Made by a program: the position numbers and the translations under genes. From assembly GCA_963820395.1 (NCBI GenBank), contig CAWGAE010000010.1:1-64000 (forward strand): DNA of 64,000 bases. Direction: 5' to 3'. Below the pieces are notes generated by a model. The model was given only the letters and a program-made list of their open reading frames with translations. It was not told the DNA's origin and made no database searches. This document shows positions 37,086 through 45,826 of the stretch, piece after piece. The DNA comes from DATFVJ01 sp963820395 (GTDB lineage: Bacteria > Actinomycetota > Actinomycetes > Streptosporangiales > Streptosporangiaceae). The first letter of the stretch is position 1. Every line of letters starts with the position of its first letter.

Positions 37086-37154
37086 GCCGCCATCCGGGCC
37101 GCGCTGGGCTGCCCGATGCGGGGGCGGCGATTCCGATGACCCGGGGAGGCCGTG

Positions 37155-38160
37155 ATGGGCTCCACAAGCCGAGACGGGATGCAGCGGCCGATTTTCGTTG
37201 CCATCGGCAGCGGCAAGTCCACACTGACGGCAGGCTTTTACCGCATCTTCCCGCACGATCAGATCACCAGCGTGTGCCTGGACGACTACCACGGCCTGGA
37301 CCGGCGGGAACGCAAGCTGATCGGGGTCACGGCGCTGGATCCCCGGGCCAACAATTTCGCCCTGATGGAGAACCAGCTGCTCGCCCTCAAGCGAGGAAAC
37401 CCGATTATGAAACCGGTCTACGACCATTCGGACGGTACCTTCCAGCCACCGGAACAGGTCCAGCCGAAGGAGGTGATCGTCGTTCAGGGGCTGCACCCAT
37501 TCCTGGTCCCTGGCGTCCGGGGTCTTTTCGACCTCAGCGTCTGGCTCGACCCGGAAGAGGAGCTCAAGCACAGGTGGAAGGTGCAGCGGGATGTGGCCAA
37601 GCGCGGCTACACCGAGGCCCAGGTCTGCGACCAGATCGCAGCCCGGGAACCGGACGTGGCCGCCTACATCACCCCGCAACGCCGTTTCGCGGATCTCGTC
37701 GTCCGTTTCTACCGTGTGGGAAAGGACGCGGTCGGCGACGAGCACCTGAGCGTGCGCATCATCGAGCGGGCCACTCTGCCGCGCCTGAACCTGGAGGACG
37801 TGCTGCGCGATCCGTGCGAGGGGTTCCGCGTCAAGCAGGGAGAAGACCACGACGAGACCGTCCTGGAGATCGACGGGGCCACCGTCGGGCAGCTCGAGAA
37901 CCGGATCTGGGGTCGTCACTTCGACGCCCGCTATCAGCACCTGCGGCACCTCGCGCCGGACCAGTTCGGCGATTTCACCGACGGGGTGATGCGCAGGCAT
38001 CACCCGCGAACCCCTGGCGCTCGTCCAGCTCCTGCTGGTGCACCGGATCCTCAGCGCCCGGCGGTCGATGCTAGTCAAGGTGCCGCTGACCGTCCATGAA
38101 GAGATGACTCACGCTCCGGAGCTGCGAGGGCAGGCCGGCCATGACCACGAACACGTCTGA
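37155..38160 (+). pseudogene. Phosphoribulokinase/uridine kinase family protein, damaged P-loop and frameshift
   Basis: The protein is recognisable from 'IGSGKSTLTAGFYRIFPHDQ' through 'SVCLDDYHGLDRRERKLIGV', 'PKEVIVVQGLHPFLVPGVRG' and 'RWKVQRDVAKRGYTEAQVCD', the order of phosphoribulokinase-type ATP-dependent kinases. The Walker A motif lacks its first glycine (expected GDS.SGKST, here VAIGSGKST), consistent with a small in-frame deletion. Near 38010 a frameshift moves the C-terminus ('LALVQLLLVHRILSARRSML') out of frame; rejoined it would end at 38160. GGGGAGG precedes GTG/ATG 37152-37157. No RuBisCO gene is nearby, so the substrate is unclear. Confidence 0.75.
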
Positions 38161-38406
38161 GCCGCGGCCCGGCGCCGGTCGCGAGTGGTGCGCACGAATA
38201 CGCCTTTCACGGAAATCCGCACGTCCCGTGAACGTGGCGCGGGGCACCCGCGACAAGATCCTGCTGCACCGGCAGGCGGCCCGCGCGCAGCGCAGGCAGC
38301 CAGGCGCGCGGCACATTGATCTGTGCGCCTGCCGCCACGTGCCGATGAGCGACGCGCCCGCCCGGGTGGCAGCGGCCATCCTGGCGACGACCAAGGAGGC
38401 ACGAGC

Positions 38407-39871
38407 ATGAGCCCCACGAGCAACAAACCGTCGATTGTCATCGTCGGTACCGGATTCTCCGGTATCTGCATGGCGATCAAGCTGAAGCAGACCGGTTTCC
38501 GCGACTTCGTGATCTTGGAGAAGAACGAAGATCTCGGTGGGACCTGGCGGGACAATCATTACCCCGGCTGTGCGTGCGATGTACCGTCGCATATGTATTC
38601 CTTCTCCTTCGAGCTCAACCCCGACTGGTCCAGGATGTTCGCGCCGCAGGAGGAGATCTGGGCGTACTTGCGGCATTGCGTCGACAAGTACGGCGTCGCA
38701 GCGCACATCCATTACCGCTCCGAGGTGGAGCGCATGGAATCGGATGACGCCGCCAGGCGCTGGCACGTCACTACCACGTCGGGTGAGGTGTACACGACCC
38801 ACGCGATCGTGTCCGGCGTCGGCGGGCTGCACGTGCCGTCTATCCCCGAGATTCGGGGGCCGACCGGTTCGCCGGGACCGCCTTTCACTCGGCGCAGTGG
38901 GACGAGGCATGCGACCTTTCGGGCAAGCGGGTCGCGGTCATCGGGACTGGCGCGTCGGCGATCCAGTTCATCCCGCAGATCGCCCAGCAGGCCGGGCGGG
39001 TGTACGTGTTCCAGCGGACGCCGTCGTGGCTTCATCCCAGGCCGGACTTCGAATTCCCGCCCGCGGTCCGCGCCACCTTCCGCGCCGCGCCGCCTGTGTT
39101 GCGCGCGTGGCGCGACGGGATCTACTGGATGCTCGAGAGCCGCGGGGCCGGATTCGCGGCGCACCCCAAGCTGATGGCTCCGTTGCAGTGGATGGCCGAG
39201 CGCCAGATCGAGCGCCAGATCGACGACCCGGTGCTGCGCGCGAAGGTGACACCCGACTACCTGGTCGGCTGTAAGCGGCTGCTGCTGTCCTCCGATTACT
39301 ATCCGGCTCTGACCAGGCCGAACGTTGACGTCGTGACGGACTCCATCGCGGGCATCACGGAGACCGGCGTGGTCTGCGCAACGGCAGCACATACGACGTG
39401 GACGTGATCATCTATGGCACCGGCTTCAAGACCGTCGAGGTGCTCGAGCACATGAACGTGGCGGGACGCGATGGCGTCAAGCTCCAGGACGTGTGGCGCG
39501 ACGGTGTCGAGGCCTATCACGGCATCACCGTCGCCGGGTTCCCGAACTTCTTTATGCTGCTAGGCTCGAACACGGCCCTCGGGCACAACTCGGTGGTCTT
39601 CATGATCGAGAGCCAGGTTCAGCATGTGATGAGCTGCTTGCGGCTGCTGGCCAAGGAAAAGGCGGAGACGATCGAGGTCAGGGCGCCCGCGTTGCGGCGC
39701 TTCAACGACGGGATCCAGCGCCGCCTGCGCCGCGCCGTCTGGAGCACGGGCGGCTGCAAGAGCTATTACCTGGATGCCGAAAGCGTAAACCGCGCCCTGT
39801 GGCCTGGATTCAGCTTCGAGTACTGGGCACGCACCAGGCGGGCGCGCCGCGCCGACTACGTTATCCGCTGA
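38407..39871 (+). pseudogene. Flavin-binding monooxygenase (Baeyer-Villiger type), two frameshifts
   Basis: Three pieces in different frames make one protein of about 487 residues: 'SIVIVGTGFSGICMAIKLKQ' (FAD-binding) to 'VPSIPEIRG'; then 'PDRFAGTAFHSAQWDE', which contains the Baeyer-Villiger fingerprint FxGxxxHxxxW, and the NADPH site 'VAVIGTGASAIQFIPQIAQQ'; then 'YDVDVIIYGTGFKTVEVLEH' to 'ARRADYVIR'. Frameshifts lie near 38865 and 39383. AAGGAGG precedes the ATG at 38407. Family enzymes oxidise ketones or N/S atoms; the substrate is not predictable. Confidence 0.85.
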
Positions 39872-39929
39872 CCCACCCGCAGCCTGTCGAGTTCCAGAAC
39901 TCGGCAAACGGTGTTGAGCTGGGTTTCTA

Positions 39930-40175
39930 CGCGGCCCGCTCGGGTTCGTTGATGTGGCCGCCGAGGATGGGTCGGCGCTTGATGCGTTCCTGGGAGGAGG
40001 GCTATGGGGTAGCCGGGGCGGGCGGAGCTGGCGGCTGCGGTGGGGGTCGCCGCTCGTTGTAGTGGGTCTCGTACCCGGCCAGCACCGACCATAGATGGCG
40101 TTCGCCGAAGATGAGCATGCGGTCGGTGACTTCGGTCCGGGCGGTGAGCACGACCGTTCGGCGTAGGCGTTGGGC
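39930..40175 (-). pseudogene. Integrase-type transposase C-terminal remnant
   Basis: The minus strand reads 'RTEVTDRMLIFGERHLWSVL' and 'AGYETHYNERRP', then decays. This is the end of an rve/IS481-type transposase. The N-terminal half of the same type of gene lies at 40428-40740 on the other strand. Confidence 0.65.
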
Positions 40176-40427
40176 CACGTCGTCAACGACACCCTGCCCG
40201 GATGATCGGTACCGACGTGTGCGGGTGACGCACCGGTTCCATCCGTGTTCGGCTGGGACTTCGAGTTCGTCGCGCACCGTCAGAACTGGGTGAGGACAGG
40301 GTCCATCTGCACGACGAGAACGGTGAACTGTTCTCCCTGCCTGCCTGTGTGGTCAAAAAGTGGGCATAAGTTACTGACCTGTGGATTCACCTGCGGCCAA
40401 GTCGCGCAGCGGGGCAGGATCGCGGGT

Positions 40428-40740
40428 TCGTGACACTGCGCCTGCTATATCTGATCTTCATGCGCGTCGCCGGATGGATCGTGCTGCTCACACGCTCGGC
40501 AGCGTCCAGAGACGCCGAGATCCCGGTGCTCCGCCACGAACTCGCCGTGCTGCGCCGGACCAACCCACAGCCACGCCCCGACTGGGCGGACCGGGCGGTG
40601 ATTTCCGCCCTCTCCCGGCTGCTCCCAGCGGCATTGCCCGCCAACCGCCTCGTCATTCCAGGAACGCTGCTGCGCCGGCACCAGCGCCTTATCCGCAGGC
40701 ACTGGACCTACCCCCAGCGGCAGGAGCGGCCACCGCTCAA
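40428..40740 (+). pseudogene. Integrase-type transposase N-terminal remnant
   Basis: The plus strand reads 'LRLLYLIFMRVAGWIVLLTR', 'AEIPVLRHELAVLRRTNPQP', 'DWADRAVISALSRLLP' and 'VIPGTLLRRHQRLIRRHWTY', the conserved start of IS3/IS481-type transposases in actinomycetes. It stops before the catalytic core. Confidence 0.7.
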
Positions 40741-40954
40741 CGCACCCAGCCCCGCACCCGGCGTCACGTTCCGTGGCCGTGGTCGACGGCGGGCTGACGA
40801 GCCGTATCCGCCGCAGCTGTTCGGCGTGAGTGCTGGCCCCGCGCCGACTGGCCGGTCACGGTGCGGGCGGAGCACCTGCCGCGGGTCAGGAGACGCGTGC
40901 CGCGAGATTGACACGCCGCTTCCTTTGGCTGGGTCGCCTGCGACCGGCCCGCGC

Positions 40955-40972
40955 GTGGGACAAAAGGCCCTG
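40955..40972. promoter_or_regulatory. DosR/DevR-like box
   Basis: GTGGGACAAAAGGCCCTG; on the other strand it reads GGGCCTTTTGTCCC, a close match to the dormancy box. It lies 82 bases before the ATG at 41055. The 215 bases before it show nothing. Confidence 0.6.
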
Positions 40973-41054
40973 TTTCCGCCGGGTCTTACCCAGCCAGTGT
41001 GATGTGCAGATCGACAAGGGCTACCTGTAGCACTCAGCGAAAGGGGAGGGCATC

Positions 41055-41342
41055 ATGACCAGCTCCGAGCAAGGTGGTATAACCGAAGGCGCTAGCAAGA
41101 TCATCGAGTCGGCACGCGAGGCCGAGGAGTCCGCGCTCGAGGCCGTGCGGAAGTTCCTCGACACCGTCGACAGCGTCTTCCCCGACGTGGGCCAGGATCG
41201 GCCTCGCCGCAAGGTCATCGATTCGGCATTCGAGATGACCGAGCAACTGGTCGGTTCATGGAACCAGGTGACGGAGAAGGTCCTGAAGGCAATCAGTGAC
41301 GCGTTGGCTCAGTCCAAGACCGCTACCCGCTCGTCGAAGTAG
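41055..41342 (+). CDS. Small helical protein, phasin-like in character
   Basis: The 95-residue protein is almost entirely amphipathic helix ('EGASKIIESAREAEESALEA', 'SAFEMTEQLVGSWNQVTEKV') with no cysteines and a polar, Ser/Lys-rich end. The composition resembles phasins or other storage-granule or membrane-associated helical proteins, but I cannot assign a family. GGGGAGGG stands before ATG 41055. A DosR-like box lies upstream and a hairpin downstream, so it looks like a self-contained transcription unit. Confidence 0.7.
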   Translation: MTSSEQGGITEGASKIIESAREAEESALEAVRKFLDTVDSVFPDVGQDRPRRKVIDSAFEMTEQLVGSWNQVTEKVLKAISDALAQSKTATRSSK

Positions 41343-41358
41343 CCGGCCTCACGCGCCG

Positions 41359-41399
41359 CCGAGCGATTGACCCCCTGCTGGACAGGTTCAATCGCTCGG
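41359..41399 (+). terminator. Hairpin after the small helical protein gene
   Basis: CCGAGCGATTGA (41359-41370) pairs perfectly with TCAATCGCTCGG (41388-41399) across a 17-base loop, 17 bases after the stop codon. There is no U-run, as is common in actinomycetes. Confidence 0.6.
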
Positions 41400-41650
41400 C
41401 CGGCGAAAGTCCGGTGCCACACCAGCGCCTCATTCGGCCTGAATGATCCCTAACGTCGGCTTCCACGCTCACTAATTCGACCCCTGCGGTTCAGGGTTCA
41501 CAGCTGGGCAGTTGCGGCGGTTTGCCCGTTTTAGTCAGCGGAACAGGCCGGAAGAGATGGCCCGTGTTGATGCCGTCGTAGATTGATCGAGCTTCCTTCT
41601 TGCCCGGCGCACCGATACTGTTATCGCGCCGTTACCTGGGTGAATAGTGG

Positions 41651-41682
41651 GCTATTGTCCCCTGCGAGCAGGGGACAATAGC
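41651..41682. terminator. Perfect 14-bp stem palindrome
   Basis: GCTATTGTCCCCTG and CAGGGGACAATAGC are exact complements around a CGAG tetraloop. It lies downstream of the minus-strand ATPase remnant and may be its old terminator, but an operator or IS-end role is possible. The 250 bases to its left show nothing else. Confidence 0.5.
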
Positions 41683-41719
41683 ACTGATCCGGGGATGACG
41701 CGGGCACGGCTGCGTCCAG

Positions 41720-42580
41720 TCGCTGGCGCGGGCCTGCCTGATAGATCTGTCTGATGACAGCGAAACCGGCCTACGGTGCCGAGTTCTTCGCTGCGCCGCA
41801 GGAGACGGCCCAGTTCGGTCGCCATCCCGGTCGCGGTGACCAGCGCCCTGGCCTCACCACCGGTGCAGGTGGTGCCGCTGAAGACCAGATCACGCGCATC
41901 CAGCAGCGGCCCGCTGGCGTCAGCCAGCTCAGCTGACCGGGACGCGGGCATTGATTCACCGGTGAGCGCGGACAGGTCCACCTCGATGTCGCCCTCGATC
42001 AGCCGCCCGTCCGCACAGATCCGGGCGCCTTCCTCGATCAGCAGCACATCGCCGGGCACCAGCGTGCGGGCCTCCACCTCCGTCCGCAGCCCATCCCGCA
42101 GCACCCGGGGCCAGCGCCGGCAGATAGGCGGCCAGCGCCTCCACCGCGCGCTCCGCCTGCATCTCCTGCACGAACGCGAAACCGCGTTGAGCACGATCAC
42201 CGCCACGATCGCCACCGCAAGTACCGCCGTGCCCGCCATCAGGGCAAGCGCTGCCGCCACCGCGAGCAGCAGCGCCGCTGGCCGGACAGCTCGTTGGCGC
42301 CGTGCACGACCAGCCGCCGTGCGGCCTCCCGGCTCGACAGCTCCTGCGCGCACGTGCGCAGATGCCGGAACAGCCGAACCAGGGGCTCGCGTGGATCTTC
42401 CACCCGGTCCGCCACGTCCAAGGCCGCCTGCACCGGCGCGGAAACCGGCCGGCCGGGCAGCGGGCCGGGAGGCAACCCCCGGCCGCTCACTGCAATCCCC
42501 GCCCAGCGCACGCGGGCACCGCGCGCCATGGCCGCGACCCGGACCGCGTGCCGGGGACCCGGTAAAGGTCAGCGACCATG
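41720..42580 (-). pseudogene. P-type ATPase N-terminal remnant
   Basis: The minus strand reads 'PREPLVRLFRHLRTCAQELS', 'REAARRLVVHGANELSG', then in shifted frames 'VLAVAIVAVIVLNAVSRF', 'VQEMQAERAVEALAAYLP', 'RTLVPGDVLLIEEGARICAD' and 'DLSALTGESMPASRSAEL'. It corresponds to the first 250 residues of a CtpF-type pump like 9417-12167 with part of the first membrane region deleted. The phosphorylation domain is missing. Confidence 0.8.
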
Positions 42581-42669
42581 ATCTCCCTGACAAGGAGCTG
42601 GGCACCGCGATCCCCTACGGGTGTACGACATGGGCGGCCTACACCGGCCCCTGGGTCACACGTCCAGGG

Positions 42670-42939
42670 TCACATGTCCAGCCGGACCCGCTGGTGGGTG
42701 ACTTCCTCGAGCACGGCGGCAGCGGTGTTGAGAAGGTTATGCGCGAGCTCGGACAGGGCACGCGCCACCGCGATTTCCTCGCCGATTTCCGTGACGTCCG
42801 GGTCGGCGGGGTTATGGCGCGCCTTTCCATGACCTGATAGCTGGTCGCGGCCGGTCATGACCAGGCGCGCTTCCGCATGTGTCTCGTCATCGTCTTTGCC
42901 GATGGAAAGCTCCACCGACCAGCGATCAGCCATGCTCAT
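42670..42939 (-). CDS. DUF1876 protein (Rv1738/Rv2632c family)
   Basis: The 89-residue protein has the complete small fold: 'DRWSVELSIGKDDDETHAEA' (two strands), 'QLSGHGKARHNPADPDV' and 'EIAVARALSELAHNLLNTAA' (helix). Rv1738 of the DosR regulon is this type and is structurally related to ribosome hibernation factors, so a role in shutting down translation is plausible. ATG 42939 is chosen because GGAGGTGG stands nine bases before it. Tandem DosR-like boxes 225-260 bases upstream can serve both this gene and the divergent DUF2267 gene. A relic copy is at 8150-8220. Confidence 0.88.
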   Translation of the reverse strand: MSMADRWSVELSIGKDDDETHAEARLVMTGRDQLSGHGKARHNPADPDVTEIGEEIAVARALSELAHNLLNTAAAVLEEVTHQRVRLDM

Positions 42940-43163
42940 GACCGGGACCACCTCCAAACTCGGTGACACTCGCCGTACGGCCCGCCCCGGCTACCGGAAA
43001 GGCGGCCGGCTCGTCGCGCTGACGGTGGATCGGCACCGGCAAAGGCCGCCGATCCGTCAGACCACCCCTGGTCCGGGGTGCCGGACGGTTTTCTTTCCGT
43101 CCGGCGGGGTGCCGCACGGCGTGTACCTGTTTTCACGCTGGCCGCCGATGGCCACCGGGCCCA

Positions 43164-43178
43164 GGGTCCTTCAGCCCC
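43164..43178. promoter_or_regulatory. DosR/DevR-like box 1 of a tandem pair
   Basis: GGGTCCTTCAGCCCC, in the divergent region between the DUF1876 and DUF2267 genes. Its start is 22 bases from that of box 2, two helical turns, as in many DosR promoters. Confidence 0.55.
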
Positions 43179-43185
43179 CAGGAAT

Positions 43186-43202
43186 GGGACTTTCGTAATC
43201 CC
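43186..43202. promoter_or_regulatory. DosR/DevR-like box 2 of a tandem pair
   Basis: GGGACTTTCGTAATCCC; the first half, GGGACTTTCGT, is a canonical half-site. It lies about 168 bases before the ATG at 43370. Confidence 0.55.
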
Positions 43203-43369
43203 GGACCGGTCAGGGCAGGGCCAGCTCACGGGCGACGACGTCCACGCTCAAACGAGCCACAACCCGCCCGCTCCGCTGTTGGACCAGTGGCGGGCATTCA
43301 GCTGGGACGTTCGGCTCTGGGCGGCGCCACGGCTGGCGCCAGGTAATGGAGGTGTGGAAGGAGGTTGTC

Positions 43370-43825
43370 ATGTCGTTTACCGGCGTCGACAGTCTCGATC
43401 GCAGTATCGACAAAACCAACGTCTGGCTGGCGGACATCGCGCAGGGGTTTGGTACCGGCGACCGCCGCCTGGCATACCGCGCAGCGCGGGCCTGGCTGCA
43501 CACCCTGCGGGACCGTCTCAGCGTCCCGGTGGCCGCGCACTTCGCCGCGCAGCTGCCGGAGCTGCTGCGGGGCGTCTTCTACGACGGCTGGGATCCAAGC
43601 CACGTCCCGGTCAAATACGGCTGCAGCGAGTATGTGATGCGATTCGCCCACGAGGCCGGGGTGCGCGAGTCCGACGTCGCCAAGGCCGCGGACGTCGTCA
43701 CCGCCGTGGTCCGGCTGCACGTCAGCGGCGGCGCAGTGGATAAGGCGCTCGCGCAGCTGCCCGCTGATCTGCGTGCCCTGCTGGAGCCGGAGCCGGCCCG
43801 GCCCGTGACCGGGGAGGGGCGATGA
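43370..43825 (+). CDS. DUF2267 family protein
   Basis: The 151-residue protein shows the DUF2267 pattern: 'DRRLAYRAARAWLHTLRDRL', 'AAHFAAQLPELLRGVFYDGW' and 'VVTAVVRLHVSGGAVDKALA' ending in 'LPADLRALLEP'. It is helical, soluble and of unknown function; such proteins often accompany stress genes in actinomycetes. GGAAGGAGG stands just before ATG 43370. The gene overlaps the next one by four bases (ATGA), so the pair is translationally coupled. Confidence 0.88.
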   Translation: MSFTGVDSLDRSIDKTNVWLADIAQGFGTGDRRLAYRAARAWLHTLRDRLSVPVAAHFAAQLPELLRGVFYDGWDPSHVPVKYGCSEYVMRFAHEAGVRESDVAKAADVVTAVVRLHVSGGAVDKALAQLPADLRALLEPEPARPVTGEGR

Positions 43826-44952
43826 TCAGCCGCGCGGACGTTGACAAGCTCCTGAGCGCACATGCCAGCGATCCTGTGGTGCTGTCGCTCTACCTGCAGG
43901 TGCCGGTGGACCCGGCGGCGCTGCGCGGCCTGCCGGCCAGGGCGGCCGGGCTCCTCGCGGCGGCAGGCCGCCACCCGGACGGCCCCGGGGCTATCCGGGT
44001 GCCAGATGCTGACCGCCGGGCGGTGCGGGATCTGCTGGACCAGCATGCCCGCGGCTGGCTGGGCCACACCGCCGCGATCTTCACCTGCGCCCGGCTGGGC
44101 CTGGCCGAGGGGATCGCGCTGCCCTGCCCGGTGCCAGAACGAGCGGTTATCGCGACCCGGCCGCATGTGCGGCCCCTGCTCGTGGCCCTGCAGCGGTGCC
44201 CCGCCTACTATGTGGCCGTCGTTGACCGGCGCCACGCCTGGGTGTTCAACGTGGCCGCAGAGCGGATCGACACGGTGGCCGAGTCGGCCGCCGAGGGCGT
44301 GCGCAGCCCCGGGTTCGGCGGCTGGTATGGCCTGGAGGCCCACCGGATCCACGAGCGCGTGATCCAGCTCGCCCGCCATCACTACCGCGAGACGGCCGTG
44401 CTGCTCGAACAGGCGATGGATGCCACCGGGCCGCAGCCGCTGGTTGCCGGCGGGCATGCGGACAGCATCCCGCAGTTCGTCGCGGTTCTTCCGGCCGGGC
44501 TGCGGGATCGGTTCGCCGGCAGCTTCGCCGCCGACCCGCACACCCTGACCCCCGCCCGGGTACGCGAACTGGCCGCTCCGGTCATCGGGCACTGGGTCAC
44601 GGCGCGCGAGCAACGCCTGGCGGCCCAGATCCGTGACCTGCCGCCGGGCGGGCCGACTGCGGCAGGCCTGCAGGAATGCGCCACCGCCGCCAGCCAGCAC
44701 GCCGTCCAGCTGCTGATCGTGCCCGATGACGGGCTGATCCCCGGGTTCGCTTGCGGGCCGTGTGGAACCCTCACCGTCGCCGGTGATGACTGCCGCGGCT
44801 GCGGCGCGGCGCCGCGTGCAGTTCCCGATCTCATCGAGGAAATGGCGGTCAAAACGCTCGGCGACGGCGGGCTGGTGGAAGCGGTGTCAGATCCCCCAGG
44901 CGGCGTCGCCGCACGCCTGCGGTTCCCGCTGGCCGCCGGTGCGGACAGGTAA
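43822..44952 (+). CDS. Release-factor-fold protein of the baeRF/Rv2629 group
   Basis: The 376-residue protein matches bacterial proteins related to archaeal/eukaryotic RF1 and Vms1, for which Rv2629 (DosR regulon) is the mycobacterial example. Segments seen are 'DPVVLSLYLQVPVDPAAL', 'YYVAVVDRRHAWVFNVAAER' (central domain strand), 'HRIHERVIQLARHHYRETAV' and the C-terminal 'CGPCGTLTVAGDDCRGCG', a possible zinc knuckle with four cysteines, before 'LIEEMAVKTLGDGGLVEAVS'. A role at stalled ribosomes is plausible but unproven. Its ATG overlaps the stop of the DUF2267 gene. Confidence 0.82.
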   Translation: MISRADVDKLLSAHASDPVVLSLYLQVPVDPAALRGLPARAAGLLAAAGRHPDGPGAIRVPDADRRAVRDLLDQHARGWLGHTAAIFTCARLGLAEGIALPCPVPERAVIATRPHVRPLLVALQRCPAYYVAVVDRRHAWVFNVAAERIDTVAESAAEGVRSPGFGGWYGLEAHRIHERVIQLARHHYRETAVLLEQAMDATGPQPLVAGGHADSIPQFVAVLPAGLRDRFAGSFAADPHTLTPARVRELAAPVIGHWVTAREQRLAAQIRDLPPGGPTAAGLQECATAASQHAVQLLIVPDDGLIPGFACGPCGTLTVAGDDCRGCGAAPRAVPDLIEEMAVKTLGDGGLVEAVSDPPGGVAARLRFPLAAGADR

Positions 44953-45110
44953 GCATCAGGGCAGACGCTGCAGATGCAGACCGAGGCCCGCGGCGCTGTT
45001 CCGGAGCCGGACAGCGTGGCTGTAGCACTCTGAAATGGCCCCACCGTGCCTCCGGCGGATTCCAGCCATCGTCGCAACACTGGCCTCTGATGGCCCGGAT
45101 GGTATCGGCT

Positions 45111-45788
45111 TTAACGGATCACGGTGCGAGCCAGGTCGATCAGGGGGGTTTCGGCGTGTCGTGCCCAGGCCAGGAGGGCGGCGGCGAGGGCAAGGGCGCT
45201 GCCGTAGAGGACGTGCTGGCCGCCTTGACGGGCGATGAGCGAGTCGAGCGATCCGAAGGCGCGTCCCTTGCGGGCCAGGGTGAGGATGTCGATGGCGGCG
45301 CGCTCACCGGTCCAGTTCCCGGCAGGCAGGCAGGTCATCGTGGCCAGGCCCGCCGGGGCGCCGGTGTCGTGCCCGGCCAGCCACTGGTCGAGCAGGCCGA
45401 GGGCAATGCCGGTGCAGGCGGCGACCGTCGGGACGGAGCCGTCAGGGGATTCAGGCTGGGCTTGGTCCAGGACTCCTGCGGCGAGCCGGGTATCGCCGTC
45501 AGCGATGGCCTCGGCGGCTAGCCGCAAGGTGGCGGCGGCTAGTTCGCGGGCCTGCCCGGCGGGAGTGAACAGCGCCATGTTGTGCCGCTCCATCGCGCGG
45601 TTCAGTGCCCGTCGCAGCGTCTCCAGGTCGGGCACGTCGATGTTGTCCACGTCGATGCCTTCCTCCGCCAGCAGCGGCGCCAGCTCCCGCAGCAGGTCGC
45701 TGGCCATGCCCGGCTTGAACTGGATCCCGGGCGGCCCGGCGGGCGGTTCCGGGGAGCGGCGTCGCATGTCTGGCACGCGGACCATCAT
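45111..45788 (-). CDS. IS30-element passenger protein, copy 2
   Basis: Equivalent to 24683-25360 with very few substitutions (for example 'AAALLAWARHAE' for 'AAALQAWARHAE'). Because of the 5-bp insertion upstream the open frame here continues to 46001, but the extra part is an out-of-frame reading of the transposase 3' end; the start at 45788 is kept to match copy 1. No recognised family. Confidence 0.65.
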   Translation of the reverse strand: MMVRVPDMRRRSPEPPAGPPGIQFKPGMASDLLRELAPLLAEEGIDVDNIDVPDLETLRRALNRAMERHNMALFTPAGQARELAAATLRLAAEAIADGDTRLAAGVLDQAQPESPDGSVPTVAACTGIALGLLDQWLAGHDTGAPAGLATMTCLPAGNWTGERAAIDILTLARKGRAFGSLDSLIARQGGQHVLYGSALALAAALLAWARHAETPLIDLARTVIR

Positions 45789-45826
45789 CGCAGGCCCGCC
45801 GCTGGCGGGGACGTCACGGTCAGGGT

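Noticed and set aside
38141..38410. An 89-codon frame between the kinase and the monooxygenase
   Set aside because: It is Arg/Ala-rich, overlaps the restored kinase C-terminus and ends at the monooxygenase start; no ribosome site or family support.
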